Source of the DNA: Aquilaria yunnanensis
Lineage: Eukaryota > Streptophyta > Magnoliopsida > Malvales > Thymelaeaceae
Direction: 5' to 3'
DNA: 64,000 bases
Assembly (NCBI GenBank): GCA_039654915.1
Contig: CM077599.1
Location: 73,438,001-73,502,000 of the forward strand
The notes under the pieces were generated by a model that saw nothing but the letters and a program-made list of their open reading frames with translations, had not been told where the DNA came from and did no database searches. Positions 1 to 12,069 of this stretch are shown piece after piece (the first letter of the stretch is position 1; each line of letters begins with the position of its first letter). Position numbers and translations under genes: made by a program.

Positions 1-1034
1 ACACCCGGAAAGGGCTAAATGACTAAGTCCCGAGTTAAGAGGATTAGTGGAAATAAAAAGTTTCCTAATTTGGAAACTTAGCAATTAAATTGAGGAGACA
101 TGGAAAATTTTTCCCTAATTGGGAATTGAGCTTGGTAAGTTCGGGAGATCTTAAATTAATTATGGAATGGGCATAAATGAGTGTTGGACACTCTTGGAAT
201 TTTGCTTGGCTTAGGCCAAGAGTTTTGGTGATGAAAATGGCAAATTATGAAGTTGAGGGACTCAATTGAAGAATTGAAGAAAGATGGAGGACTAAAGGTG
301 AGATTAGATCATTTTGTAGGGCATTTTAAGCCATGGCCAGCCATCCCATGAATTTTGCTATTTAAAATGGCCACATAAGCCTCCACCCACATTATTTAAA
401 TTGCCCACATGGATTTGACCCCACCATCACCATAAACAAATATTTTGCCCACCATTTTTGACTAGTCTTTGTCTCCCACTTTACATTATTTTATTTCTCC
501 TCACCATCACTTGTCAAATCAATTCTTTAATGAACATTTGACTATTCTCCCATCCATTTGAATCAAAAATTCGGCCATACCACAGAAACTAAACAAAATG
601 GCGTCTTGAAGGAAACAAATGGATTGTTTATTGGGTTTTCTTTTCTTGATGGGACATCACCTTTTTTTGTCCAAAAGATTATTAGCAATTGACTAGCTTT
701 CCTCCCATTTGAATTGTTGACCGGCCATTCATCATAAATGTACATTTGATACGCATTTGGTTTGCATTTCTCCCTCATTTGCTAGCATAATGGCCGCCCA
801 TCATCATTTCATTCTCATTTTTATTTCATCTCTCTCTCTCTAAGCCATACGCTCTCCCTTCTTTCTAAGATTCGGCCATGAGCAAACCAACTCCTTTTCC
901 ACATGCAAACACGATTTCGTAGTGATTTCGTACTCCTAAACACATCTAAACCAAGAACCAAGTGAGAAATCAAAGAAAACCCATGAAGAAATCGCACTTG
1001 AAAGTTTCGGCCATATGGAAAAATTAGTGTTCTT

Positions 1035-1590
1035 GAGCTTCATTCAAGAGCTCCTTACATGCATGGCATTTCTAAGCCATGAAGAGCAAGAAAATGAAGA
1101 AGAACATCAAGGAAAGGTGAAGATCATTTCGGCCAAAGAAAGAATGTAAGTAAATCCAAGCTTTCTTGGTGTTTTGTTGCATTTTGAGCTTGATTTGCTC
1201 ACTAATATATTCGGCCATCTTGTGTTCTTGGTGTTCTTGAGCTTTACTCATGAGCTCATGAGCATGCATGGCATTTCTAAGCCATGAGGATCAAGAAAAT
1301 CAAAGAAAACATCAAGAAAGAACAAGCGAAGATTCGGCCAAAACAAGGTTGTAGGTGAATCATGTTTTTCATTGTTGATTTCTTGTGTTTTGAGCTAGAT
1401 ATTACTTTTTAATGCTTTGTATATGCTGGATTTTTGCAAGGAAAAGCTCTTGAAGATTCGGCCATGGAGGATTTATAGTGCTCTTGGACTCAACTTGAGA
1501 GTTCAAGGCATGCATGGCACTTTTAAGCCATGAAAAGCAAGGAAATGGAGGAGAACTCCAAGAAAAGCAAGGAGCAACTTTCGGCCATGA
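1035..1590 (+). repeat. Three imperfect copies of a ~105-bp block
   Basis: Blocks at about 1035-1138, 1237-1345 and 1487-1590 share the order GAGCT..., CATGCATGGCA, AAGCCATGA, a purine-rich stretch, then TTCGGCCA. The octamer TTCGGCCA itself recurs from about 570 to 1980 at roughly 80-150-bp spacing. The copies are diverged and lie inside the LTR-like sequence. Confidence 0.6.
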
Positions 1591-2129
1591 ATGTCCATGG
1601 TATTTTGAGGCCTGAAACCAAGTGTTCTTGGTGCCTCGAGGCTTGTATAGCTATTCCAAGCAAGGAATCAAGCAAAGGATGCAAAGAAAAGCAAGGAACA
1701 AATTCGGCCAAATGGGTATTTTGGCTTGCATGTGCACTTTTCCAAGTGTTCTTGGTAGTGAAGATGTTCTTGTGAGTGTGCATGATAATGGTCAAAATTT
1801 GAATGTGAAAAGAGGAGTTTTGCAAGCAAAATCAAGCCATGGAGGATTTGGCCATATGTGGTTTTTAATGTATTGGCATGTTAGCCATGTGGAGCCAAGT
1901 GTTCTTGGCATGTTTTTGAGTCCTAGATGACTTGTACAAGCAAAAATCACAAAGAAGAAATGAAGCATGCATTCGGCCATGGTGCCAATTTTTGGTGGAT
2001 GTGTGTTAACCAAGTATTTTGGTGGCAAAAGTGTTCACAATGGAAATTTGAGACTAAAGTGGCAAAGAAGAATTCAAGAACAATTCTGTCAACAATTGTT
2101 CTTCAGGTACTTAAGTGAAAAAGTTAATA

Positions 2130-2440
2130 TAGGCCCAAGTGCTGGAAAAGGTTAATATGGGCCCAAATCCTGGAGAAGTTAAATGGGCCAAATCCTGAAA
2201 AGGTAAAATTGGGCCTAAATGTTAAGTTGGTCCAAGTCCAAAAAAGAAATTAAAAGGCCAAGTGGGCCTGAGTTAATTAAAAGGCCAAGCGGGCCTGGAT
2301 TAATAAAAGGCCAAGTGGGCCTGAGAAAATAAACAGGCCAAGTGGGCCTGAGTTCCAGAGAAGGCCAATTGGGCCTGAACTTCCAGAAAAAGGCCAAGGA
2401 GGGCCTCAGTTCACAGAAAAGGCTAATTTGGGCCTTACCT
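2130..2440 (+). repeat. ~30-bp GGCC/GGGCC tandem repeat array
   Basis: About ten imperfect units carry AGGCCAAGTGGGCCTGAG or a variant, separated by short A-rich linkers. Each unit has paired GGCC and GGGCC blocks that are nearly self-complementary. The short minus-strand open frame here only reflects the repeat and is not called as a gene. Confidence 0.7.
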
Positions 2441-4324
2441 CTTTAAGTAGAGGTTGAGTAAGTTAAACCAAGTATGCTTGGTAAATTATGGTTCTCTTGT
2501 TTAATAGAAAGCAATTAAATAACTTGTTAGTATTTTGGGCTTTATAGGTCCACTAAGGAAATGGCAAAGTTCCAACAACAAACAAAGCAAAGCAAGGCAA
2601 AGACAATGAGCAAAAGGTTATACAAATGGTGGTAAGAATCCCTATACTCACTCTCTGCATGGTATATTTTCCATGACCTTTCATTGTGAGTATTAGTGCC
2701 CCTATGTGATGGTCAAAGAACCAAGTGACCATAGGTGTGCATGTCAGGGCTATGTGGTTGTTACTTTTTGTGAGGACTCATGATACTTTCTTAGTTGGAT
2801 ATTTGGGCACATAAGTGCATAATGGGCAAGGTATTGTTGCTTTGGCAATTATGGTTTACTCATGAGTAATTAGCAAGCATTTAGGGCTAGGAATTGAGTT
2901 TGGCAACTCAATTCCCAAGCTAAGGAGCGCTCAGTAGGTTATAAAAATAAATGGCATGCCGGGATTAGTGGCATGGATTATGCTAATGCTTGCGATACCC
3001 ACGATGACATGGAACATGATGTTGCGAGGACAGTGTTGTGTGTGTTGAGTTGCGTGCTTCTCTGAAATTGTTCGTGCATGCTGACCCATATTATTATTGT
3101 TATTGTTATTGTGCTATATCTTGTGTTTTCTTTGTTTTAGTGTTTTCCTTTGCAGGAACATGGATTAATTGCCATTACATTCTTGGCACAAGTTTAGGCT
3201 TTGGAAGCCATATGATGACTTTGAAAGTCATGAGTTAAATACCTCACTAGGCATTGGATGCTGTCGGGATTCTTACTGAGTTTTATAATTCACCCGCCCT
3301 GTTATACCTTTTTCAGGAAATGGATGGCTTGATAGATCAAGCGAAGAGTACCAGAGTACTCGTTACAATGTGCTAAAGGGTTGGGTATGTGTATAGTGTT
3401 GCTCAATATATTCATTGGTTCTAAGTGACTTATGTGGTATAGATTGCTTGTGGATCAAGCTAATGTTGTGGACTTACCTGTGCAGGATATGGAGTCTAGA
3501 AGTTGTGGGAACAAGGTCTATAGGTGGATTGTGTTCCGTGGGATATTAGTTTGCAGATTAAGTAGTTATGAAAACTTGATTTGTAAAACATGAACATTGG
3601 ATAAACTTAGACATGAAGCATTCCTTGGTATGTTTTCCAAGTAAGTGATGCTTGTTTGCTATTCTATGGATAGGCATAGTTCTGGATGACTTATGATGAT
3701 GAATTTTGCCTTGGATAGATGATTATGATGATTTATGATGGTGATGACCTTGAAGGATGATTATATGAGAAGTATGCTTGAATTCATACAGGTGGAATTC
3801 TTGATGGGTGATTGTGTTATGTGTACTAGATTGGCAGAATGCTCATGGATATGAAAATATGGTTTTCAAACTTGAAATGGAATATGGGCTTCTTGGTTGC
3901 CATGCATTGAAATAGTACACTTGATGGACACACATCTGATGCACTTAGTGGAATAAGTGTTTTGCTATATGTAGCTTGGATGAAATGAGCATGTGAAAAT
4001 ATTACAGGAGAAGATTATGTTGAATTGGAATAAAGTATGCTTTGTGATGAAGAATGCGTGTAAGCAGGATAAAATCATGAATGGAACACTTAAAATCCCA
4101 CTTAGGTACTAGCTTGACTCTAAAGAGCACCCTGATAACATATTGAAGGTAAATAATCAATCAAGCTAGAACCAGAATAGATCCTGGACTCACGCCGTAA
4201 GTGCTCGTTTTGATTAATAAAGCCCCTTCTGATTGAATAACTTCCGCTGCAAGCTTTGATATTTGGGCCCAGATGGGCCAGGGGCAGTAGTGGGCATGAC
4301 AAAGGATTTCGCCACTTTAAATAG

Positions 4325-4680
4325 GCTCAACGGAGATTTCAGCCAGAACTCATCCCACAAATTACGGCTAAAGTAGATAAGCTTATTGGTGTTGGTTTTA
4401 TTCGAGAAGTTGAGTATCCCACATGGATTTCAAATATTATGGTGGTGAGGAGATTTCTTTGCGTGATCCTATAAAGAAGTGCCTAGATTGGATCTAAAGA
4501 TTGTTGTCCATCACCTTGCCATGAAGAATGGATCTTGCCCCGTTAAATAGGCTCAACGGGGATTGCAGCCAGAATTCATCCCACAAATCAAGGCTAAAGT
4601 AGATAAGCTTATTGGTGCTGGTTTCATTTGAAAAGTTAAATACCCTATATGGATTTCAAATATTATGGTAGTAAGGAAGA
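4325..4680 (+). repeat. Partial tandem duplication at the RT N-terminus
   Basis: A segment starting GCTCAACGG at 4325 recurs at 4551 (offset 226). Both copies encode the same RT-entry region (AKVDKLIG followed by P-W-ISNIMVV). The first copy stops before the RT core and only the second continues into it, so the duplication postdates loss of function or accompanied it. Confidence 0.75.
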
Positions 4681-5470
4681 AGAATGGACAAATCAGAATT
4701 TCCACAGACTTTCAGGATCTGAATCTAGCTTGCTCAAAGGATGATTTCCCTTTGCCAATAACAAAATTAATGGTTGACGCAACAATAAGACATAAAAGCT
4801 TTGTCTTTCATGGATGGGTTCTCTGGTTACAACCAAATTCACATGGATCCAAAAGACAGGGAGCTTACAGCCTTTCGTACTCCAAAGGGGATCTACTGCT
4901 ACAAAGTCATGCCATTTGGACTTAAGAATGCCAGTGCAACTTACCAACAAGCGATATAGGAAATCTTTGATGACATGTTGCACAAGAAAGTAGAATGCTA
5001 TATTGATGACCTGGTGGTGAAAAAGAAGAACAAGTCAGAGCACCTAAAGGACTCAAGTGACGTCTTTGACCGACTTCACAAATACCAACTAAAGATGAAT
5101 CCTCTCAAATGTGCTTTCGGCATTACTTTTGGAAAGTTCTTAGGATTCATTGTCCGTCATCATGGCATTAAGGTGGACCAATCAAAGATAGACATAATCC
5201 TGAAAATGCTTGAGCCAAACAACACTCTTGAGCTTAAAAGCTTGCAAGGAAGATTAGCATATATAAGGCAGTTTGTCTCCAAGCTAGTAGGACGATGCCA
5301 CCCATTTAGTAGGCTTCTAAAAAAGGATACGCCTTTTATTTGGGATGACGCCTAAAAAAATGTATTTCAAAGTATAAAGGACTACCTACTTTTTTCGTTT
5401 GCTTTTGCTGCTCCAATTCAACGAAAACCCCTAATACTGTACATAACCATCTAAGAACACTCATTAGGGG
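4545..5470 (+). pseudogene. Tat-type reverse transcriptase fragment
   Basis: Reads as a plant Ty3/gypsy RT in broken frames. An N-terminal VRKKNGQIRISTDF block (from about 4668) is followed by DDFPLPITKLMVDA, then in another frame the KVMPFGLKNA-type block near 4905-4930, then the palm motif YIDDLVVK (about 4999). The thumb and connection region follows (MNPLKCAFG, KFLGFIVRHHGIKVDQ, SLQGRLAYIRQFVSKL) to about 5355. Stops and frameshifts separate the blocks, so no active enzyme can be made. The Tat assignment rests on the LVVK form of the palm motif and the HHGI-VDQ block. Confidence 0.85.
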
Positions 5471-6380
5471 CACTTCTTGCTCAACAAAATGATGAGAGGA
5501 AGGAAAATGCACTTTACTACTTGAGTCAAAGGCTAATAGGGTTAAAGGCTAACTATTTTTCTATTAACAAGATCTACCTTACATTGATCTTTGTTGTAAA
5601 GAAGCTAAGGCATTCCATGCTAGCCCATATAGTCCATATTGTGTTAAAAGCCGATCCATTGAAGTATTTGATGTTAAGACCGGTGCTTTCATAAAGGTTG
5701 GCTAAATGGGCTCTCCTTTTGTCCGAATTTGACATAGTGTTTATCTCATAAAAGGCAATCAAAGAACAAGAATTAGTAGACTTCTTGGCTAATCACCCTA
5801 TACCAGCAAAAGAGAAACTCCTAAAAGACCTACTGGATGAAAAAGTATTCTTTACTCAAATCATCCCGACCTTGAAGATGTTCTTTGATGGTGCATCCCA
5901 GGAATATGGAGTGAGGGCAGGTGTGATATTCGTCTTTCCTTACAATAAAGTTATGTCATACTCTTTCAACTTACTTGAGAAATGCTCAAATAATGTAGTG
6001 GGGTACCAAACATTGCTAATTAGATTGGAAGCAGACATGGACATGCAAATCCAAGAATTAGAGATCTTTGGAGACTCTAAGCTAGTGGTCAATTAACTTC
6101 TCCAAGAATATGATGTTTGGAAGCCTGAGCTACTCTCTTTATTCAAATATGCAAGTTATTTACTTGAGCGATTAGATCAATTAAACATCCATCATGTTGC
6201 TCGGGGGCACAATCGGCATACCGATGCCTTAGCCAACCTAGCAGGTATTCTGGAAAATTCAACTGACCAAGAAGCCTCGGTCCAAGTACACAAGAGATGG
6301 GTAATACCACAAATGTTAATAGAGAAATATGGGTGTAGTCATACTATCTCTATCATTGAACCAAAGAAAGATTGGTGAAA
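5470..6380 (+). pseudogene. Dual RNase H region (gypsy RNase H plus archaeal-type RNase H)
   Basis: The first, degraded RNase H covers about 5470-5780 (GxLLAQ, YYLSQRL, and a tail ending LANHPIP at 5785-5810). A second domain follows from about 5878: FFDGASQEYGVRAGVIF, then IFGDSKLVVN near 6068-6095, then VARGHNRHTDALANLA near 6200-6240. The FDGAS..., GDS and N-HTDALA blocks correspond to the extra RNase H domain acquired by the Tat lineage. A TAA after VVN and further stops break it. Confidence 0.8.
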
Positions 6381-7620
6381 ATCATTTATTAACTATTTGG
6401 AACATTGTAACATGCCCGAAGACCTTCGTCATCGAGCCGATATTCACCGAAGAGCATTAAGGTTTATCCATTATAAAGAAGTTCTTTATCACCGTTCTAC
6501 TGAATGAGTTCTCCTCAAATGCCTAAATGACGAAGAAGCTGGCGAAGTTGTAGAAGAAACTCATTTTGGAATTTGTGGAGCTTATCAATTTGGACAAAAA
6601 CTTTATTATCATATCAAAAGGATAAGATACTATTGGCCAACTATGGTGAAGGATTGCATTAGCTATGCTAAGAAATGTCAAGCCTACCAATTTTATACCA
6701 ACTTCATTCAACAGTCTCCGGAGCCTTAACACCTCACAGTGGCTTTTGGGCCTTTTAATGCTTAGGAGCTTGACATTGTGGGGCCAATCACCCTTAAGTT
6801 ATCCACTGTGCACTAATTTATCTTGGCCGCCACAAATTATTTCTTAAAATGGCTGAAAGCTATCCCATTAAAGAAGGTCAAAAGGAGAATGTGGTGGAAT
6901 TCATCAAAGTAAATATCATTTACAAATATGAAGTTCCCTGCTACATCATCACTGACAATGGAAAGTCATTCTATAATAAATTGATGGATAAACTTTATGT
7001 CAAATCCAAGTTTATCCAACATAACTTATCTATATACAACGCTACGGCAAATGGATTAGTCGAAACCTTTAATAAGATGCTACGCAACCTTTTGAAAAAG
7101 GTCATCTCAGGATCAAAGAGAGATTGACATGAGAAAGTTGGAGAAGCCCTTTGGGTGTATCAAACGACACGTCGGACCCCTACTCAAGCAACTTCATATT
7201 CCTTGGTCTACGGTGTAGAAGTGATTCTCTCGTTGGAATGTCAAATTTCCTTCCTTGAGGATAGCTCTACAAGAAGGATTAACTAATGAGGAAAATGCCA
7301 AGTTGCAACTGGAGGAGTTAGACGTTTTAGATGAGAAAAGACTTGAAGCTCAACAACGTTTAAAGTGCTATCAAGTTTGCATGGCAAAAGTTTTCAACAA
7401 GATTGTGTGCCCCAGGACATTTCAAATTGGAAACCTGGTGTTGGCCATTAAGAGACCAATCATCATGACGAAGCATGTTGAAGAAAAGTTCGTGTCAAAG
7501 TGAGATGGCCTATATGTGGTGACCGAATTTTACACTAATGGTGCTTACAAGATAGTGGACACGGATGGCTTAAAAGTTGGCCCTATCAATGGGAAGTTCT
7601 TGAAAAAGTTCTATGCATGA
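6380..7620 (+). pseudogene. Tat-type integrase fragment
   Basis: Degraded integrase. The zinc-binding region (THFGICGAYQFGQKL, RIRYYWPTMVKDC, AKKCQAYQ) spans about 6555-6690. The core follows with an LDIVGP block (about 6770) and ITDNGKSF (about 6945), and the catalytic-Glu region A-ANGLVETFNK lies near 7045-7075. A C-terminal stretch to about 7500 contains V--RTFQIGNLVLAI. The coding trace ends near 7617 with GPINGKFLKKFYA, the usual end of Tat pol. Several stops and frame changes interrupt it. Confidence 0.8.
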
Positions 7621-7639
7621 AGACTTAGGGGCATACTCC

Positions 7640-8000
7640 TTGCCACAAGAGCCTAAACTGTATGACAAAACAAAAAAATAAAAATAAAAATAAAAATGCA
7701 ATACTTTTTGCCTGTGCGAGTATAAGCTGTGTACAGCAAAAAACAAATTGTAATACTCCTAGCTCACACGAGTATAAACTGTGTACGACGAAATCCTCTA
7801 AATCCAAAAAATAAAAAAAATGTAATACTCTTAGCCCTCATGAGTATAAATTGTGTATGGTGAAATCCTTGAAATCCTCAAAACAAAAAAAAATGTAATA
7901 CTTCTGGTTCATACGAGTATAAATTGTGTACGGCAAAATCCTCAAAACAAAAAATATAATACTCCTGGCCTGCATAAGTATAAACTGTGAACAACTAAAT
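7640..8000 (+). repeat. ~65-75-bp tandem repeats downstream of Tat pol
   Basis: Five units carry the block TAATACTCCTGG (or variant), then an ACGAGTATAAACTGTGTAC-like block, a G-AAATCC block and an A-rich linker. Tandem repeats in the pol-to-3'LTR interval are a known, highly variable feature of Tat elements. The rest, 8000-8400, shows no gene. Confidence 0.75.
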
Positions 8001-8399
8001 CAAATGAAAGTTTTCTTTTCAAGCTATGTTGTCCCTTAGTTCAAGTACATCTTTGTTATTAAGGTCAGGAGTATTATTTGAAGGGTGGAGTTAAGGAAGA
8101 CGATAAGATTCAATAACAAGAAAAAAAAAGTCTTCATTCCATTCCAGAATCATACCACAGCCTACCTAACCCTAGAAAGGAGAAGAAAATAAAACTACAT
8201 GGAAATGGCGGCCTAAGCCGTATAAAAAATGTCTAAAAGTGCTTTCTTAAGGTCCTGCCTTTGCCAAGTTACTACTTCATTCTTAGATTTCCTTGTAGCT
8301 AAGCGATCTTTAATTTTTTTGTGCCTTACATCCAAGAAACTTAATGTTTCGAGAGATTTCTAACTCTTATCTTGAAATATATCAATGGCAGTTGACAAA

Positions 8400-11259
8400 T
8401 CTGCCACTTGCTACTAAAGTTTTTCTATTAGGGCATTAGCATTCTCTATGGTGTTAACACGCAAATCTATCTTTTCAGCAAAAGTTATCACCTGTGAAGT
8501 ATGAATGCCAGATTCCACCTTAATAAAACCAAGCTCCCTCCGATTCACCTTTGGGTCCAATGACTATATGGCTTCCTGTTGTTATGAAAAGTACACCTCA
8601 GTTCCTTTTAGTAGAGAATCCATCTTTTCAAATAAATGGAAGCAATCTACAAAGAAGCATTTGGTCAGAAGCTTTGAAAGTTTATTCTTCTTGCAATGTC
8701 ACCAATCTCGTAGTGAAGAAAACCCATTTTTCAAATCACCATCACCTTCCTTCTTGAAGTAGTCTATGAGACCACGGTAAATAATCTTTTTAATGAGATT
8801 TGTTGAAGTAAAGGACTCCTTTGGTATACCGGAAGCACAAGAGATTATTTGGCACAATTTATGAATTTCACTTCAAAGGAGGAGGTGTCGAGACTGTATC
8901 AACGATAAGTGTCTTGCACGAAGAAGCTATGACTTGGCCACTCGACACAACTTCCACTTCATCTTTCTCATTTGAATTATCTTCTATAGGACGATTAGAT
9001 AAACCATATAGAGCTCCAATCTTTTCAATTCCATGTGCCGAGTGCTTTTTAGAGATAAAGTGTTATGATTCTGGTACATCAGGGAATACTGTAAGTAGGA
9101 GAATATTAGATAGGCTAAACCAAAGGGATAAAAAAAAAATTTATGAATGAAAACAGAAGGGAAATACTTACCCTCATTAAGAGACTTTGGGGACATGCCA
9201 AGACTATTTGCTAAGCTTCAACAAGAGGAAGAACATTTGTTGCTCGAAGCTTGCACACTAGGTTCTGGCAAAAGCAACTGACAAAGTTTCAACTTAATCT
9301 TCTTTCTTGTATGGGTCACTGATACTCCTATCACTGGATGCTTCTTCGAATTTAGGTTTTGCTCCTTAACTAAAGGTTGGTGGAGCTTTGACAAGAGATA
9401 ACTTGAATCTCGGTTTCTCACTCTCCAATAATGTAGAAACTAGAATTTTTTCCAAAGCAGGCAGTACTTTATTTTTCCACCAATTTGTATAGCTTAGGTC
9501 AACTTATAAACTAATGGTAGTAGAAAACTTAAGGATGTGGAACTTAGCACCTGTGCCAGTCTGAGTAAAAAACAACCATGCTTCACATAAGGAGTCAAGT
9601 CAAGAAGAGAGAGTAGTGAGCTTTGGGTTACTAGGAAGCCTATGAAGAAAACAATGTTGCGAAGCAAACTATTGGGGATTGTAGTGCTCCATGATAAAAG
9701 TATTATTCTGATGATATATTAAGTACCCAAGGACGAAGGCTTATCATGAACTCCATTGTATTTTGCCCTCTTTCCATCATTAGCAGGCTCCCCTGAATTC
9801 ATTGTAGCTAGCATAGAATTCCATGAGAAATCACAAGATGGAAGCCAATCACGTAGCAAAGACCTACAGTCAACAATAGAATCTTATCAATGTTGATAAG
9901 CATTTAATAGTCCACGAATCCACTGGACCAAAGGACAAGAAAAATCTTTACTCATAGTGTCATAAACTCCTCATGGAAAATGTAAGCCAGCCCAAGGATA
10001 AAGGAAATGACCAAGAAATGCTACTTTCACCCTTCCAAGATCATGAGACTCTCATTCAAGTTGCCTAGTCCTAGAAAGCCCATTATAAATGCATGCTAGG
10101 ATAAGAGGTACCAAGCTAAAACTGACTTCTTATGCCATCTTTGATGTAGCTTTGAAAGTTTCGGGCCGTAAGTCATTGTTGAAAAGGAGAACATAACAAT
10201 AAAGCCATAAAGTCAAATAAGTGGCAATTTTAAGCTCATAACAAAATTTTGGAGAAGTAGGACACCTATGCTTAGGGAAAGCCAGCAAATCAAATAGGAA
10301 ATTAGAATCCTAAAAATCATCATAAATGGTCTCTTGATTTGTCGACTTTTAATACATCGACCGTTACGATTATACTTCACTTGAGTTGCCATCTAATTTT
10401 GCTTAGAGGCATGAGAATTGGACATAGGACCTTTCACTTTAAACCAGGAAACAATCCAATCGGCATGAGAAAACCTACATTTGTTCTTGCTAAAAGAAAT
10501 ATCTGAGAAGGCCTTGAAGAGGTACATACACGTCTCCGACAAGCCATTTACAGTACAATCCATGAGCTTCGCATAGCCTATCACAACCTCTTTGTAATAC
10601 TCCCCCTAGATGGAAAGGCCACTGATCTTACGTAACTCCTAAAGCAACATGCCAATTTCACCTTGTAAAGTGATGAAAGTATTTCTGCTAGGAGACTAAG
10701 CCTCAACCAAAGCATGATACATCCCATTCGGCCAATGGTAGTCAAAATGCATGGCTTCAATGGCAAAAGCTAAATCATTAAGCCCGTTCGTCCACATCAA
10801 ACTGTAAGTGTTGACAGTCCATTCCTTGAAACCACACAAATATTGAACCTCACCTTTTGAATCAAAGGAAGGGCCCCACTTCAGTTGACGACAAGAAATA
10901 AGCTCAGCAACATATGGCCTTGGAACATCATGAGCATTCACATGGGACAGGGGAAAGCACATGGATGATTGATGATTTGGCATGATGACATTTTTAGGAA
11001 CCATGTCCTTCTTCAAGGAATACTCGCTAAGTCTAGGCATGCTTGATTCCTCAATGTGGCCTAGGTGTGCCATGGCATAAAAACCAATAGAAGGATAACA
11101 AATGACAAGCTTAAGTTGACTAGCATCTCCATCAAAACGTGGCTTCACGATGGCCTTTGGAAGTATCAAATACTTATCATCTTTAAACTCAGGAATCCAA
11201 TTAATCTTCACAAGCCTAAAAGTTGGTACAACTTCTGAGTGCACCTTTGGGGTAGCCAT
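8400..11259 (-). pseudogene. Antisense plant-mobile-domain (PMD) ORF of the Tat element
   Basis: The best-preserved part runs leftward from MATPKVHSEVVPTF (start codon at 11259). A 187-residue open stretch ends HALVEA, then continues in the same frame as SPSRNTFITLQGEIGMLL, ELRKISGLSI and GEYYKEVVIGYAKLM to about 10393. This frame is interrupted only by in-frame TAG codons. The pattern E-W-P-T-TF, GE, L-LRxxSGLxI fits the plant mobile domain found in plant genes and Tat-type elements. After a frame change near 10270, PMD-like blocks continue (LTLWLYCYVLLF, LVPLILACIYNGLSR, and SYTNWWKNKVLP near 9470-9500), and then a low-similarity tail. Antisense extra ORFs of this sort are reported for Tat/Retand elements. 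The left end is uncertain and the function of these ORFs is unknown. Confidence 0.65.
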
Positions 11260-12069
11260 CTTGCAACAAAATATCCTATTCAGAAAAGAAACTTGATGTA
11301 GAAGTAGAAGCAATGGCAATCACTCCACAGCAAAAGGACTTAGGCGATTTGTGATGAAAAAAGATGCACAAAGACAAGGTTGAAAAGATTCGTCTTAAAA
11401 CTTAAAAGGCTTATATACGCCATCGGGATCCAAAAAAATCAAAAATTCCAAAGTTAAAGTTTGGAAACGATCTATATTTAAGCCCTTGGTTCCTCACCAC
11501 ACTCGGAAGCCACGAACTTAAGTAAACCAAGAAGCCCTACGAAAAAAAAATGGTGCTTTAGTTGACTTCAAAAGAAAAGCAAGAAATAATTTATGGGCAC
11601 GATTCTACAAAAAAAAATTTAAAAAAAAAGGGAAAAAAAAATCAGCTCAGGGATGCTTATAGTCACCAGCTTGAAGGTCAACAAGAAATTTGATTGCAGC
11701 CACAAATTAGGTACAATGGCACTGGGTATCTACTCATACAAAAAATAGCAAAACCAAATGAGCAGAAGTTCGGAACAAATTGGAAGTGGCGCTGTGCTCA
11801 TGAAAATGAAAAACAAACAAAGGGTAAATGCTTGAAACAAGTTAAATAATGCATGCACAAGAAACATGCAAGCAACAGACAAGGCACTAGCATGAAGGAA
11901 ATAAGAAAAGCTTACATGTGAGCTTGAGAAAAGGTAGAAACGTCTCGAATAAATAAAGAACTTGTGCCCGCTTGCAAAAAAAAAAAAGATGAAGAAGAAG
12001 GTGAATCAATGAATGACAAACACAGTAAAAAAATAAGGAAGAAGAAAAACACCTGTTTCGCATGAAAAA
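11260..12069. other. Non-coding 3' region of Tat element
   Basis: A-rich sequence with several homopolymer A runs (for example near 11608-11640 and 11977-11990). I see no gene, RNA or clear regulatory motif. Confidence 0.5.

Larger units (their letters stand above)
1..4100 (+). repeat. LTR-like retroelement sequence, no intact ORF
   Basis: This stretch has no reading frame I can assign. It contains imperfect internal duplications, a GGCC-rich short array, and at about 3268-3325 a motif order (TTACTGAG, then CACCC, then TTTCAGGA) that also occurs in modified form in the Tekay LTR at 24.46-24.51 kb. That suggests an LTR or LTR-flanking region of a Ty3/gypsy element whose coding part lies left of the window or is lost. 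No primer binding site and no clean TG...CA ends are visible, and the boundary with the Tat element near 4.1 kb is approximate. Family assignment is inference. Confidence 0.45.
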
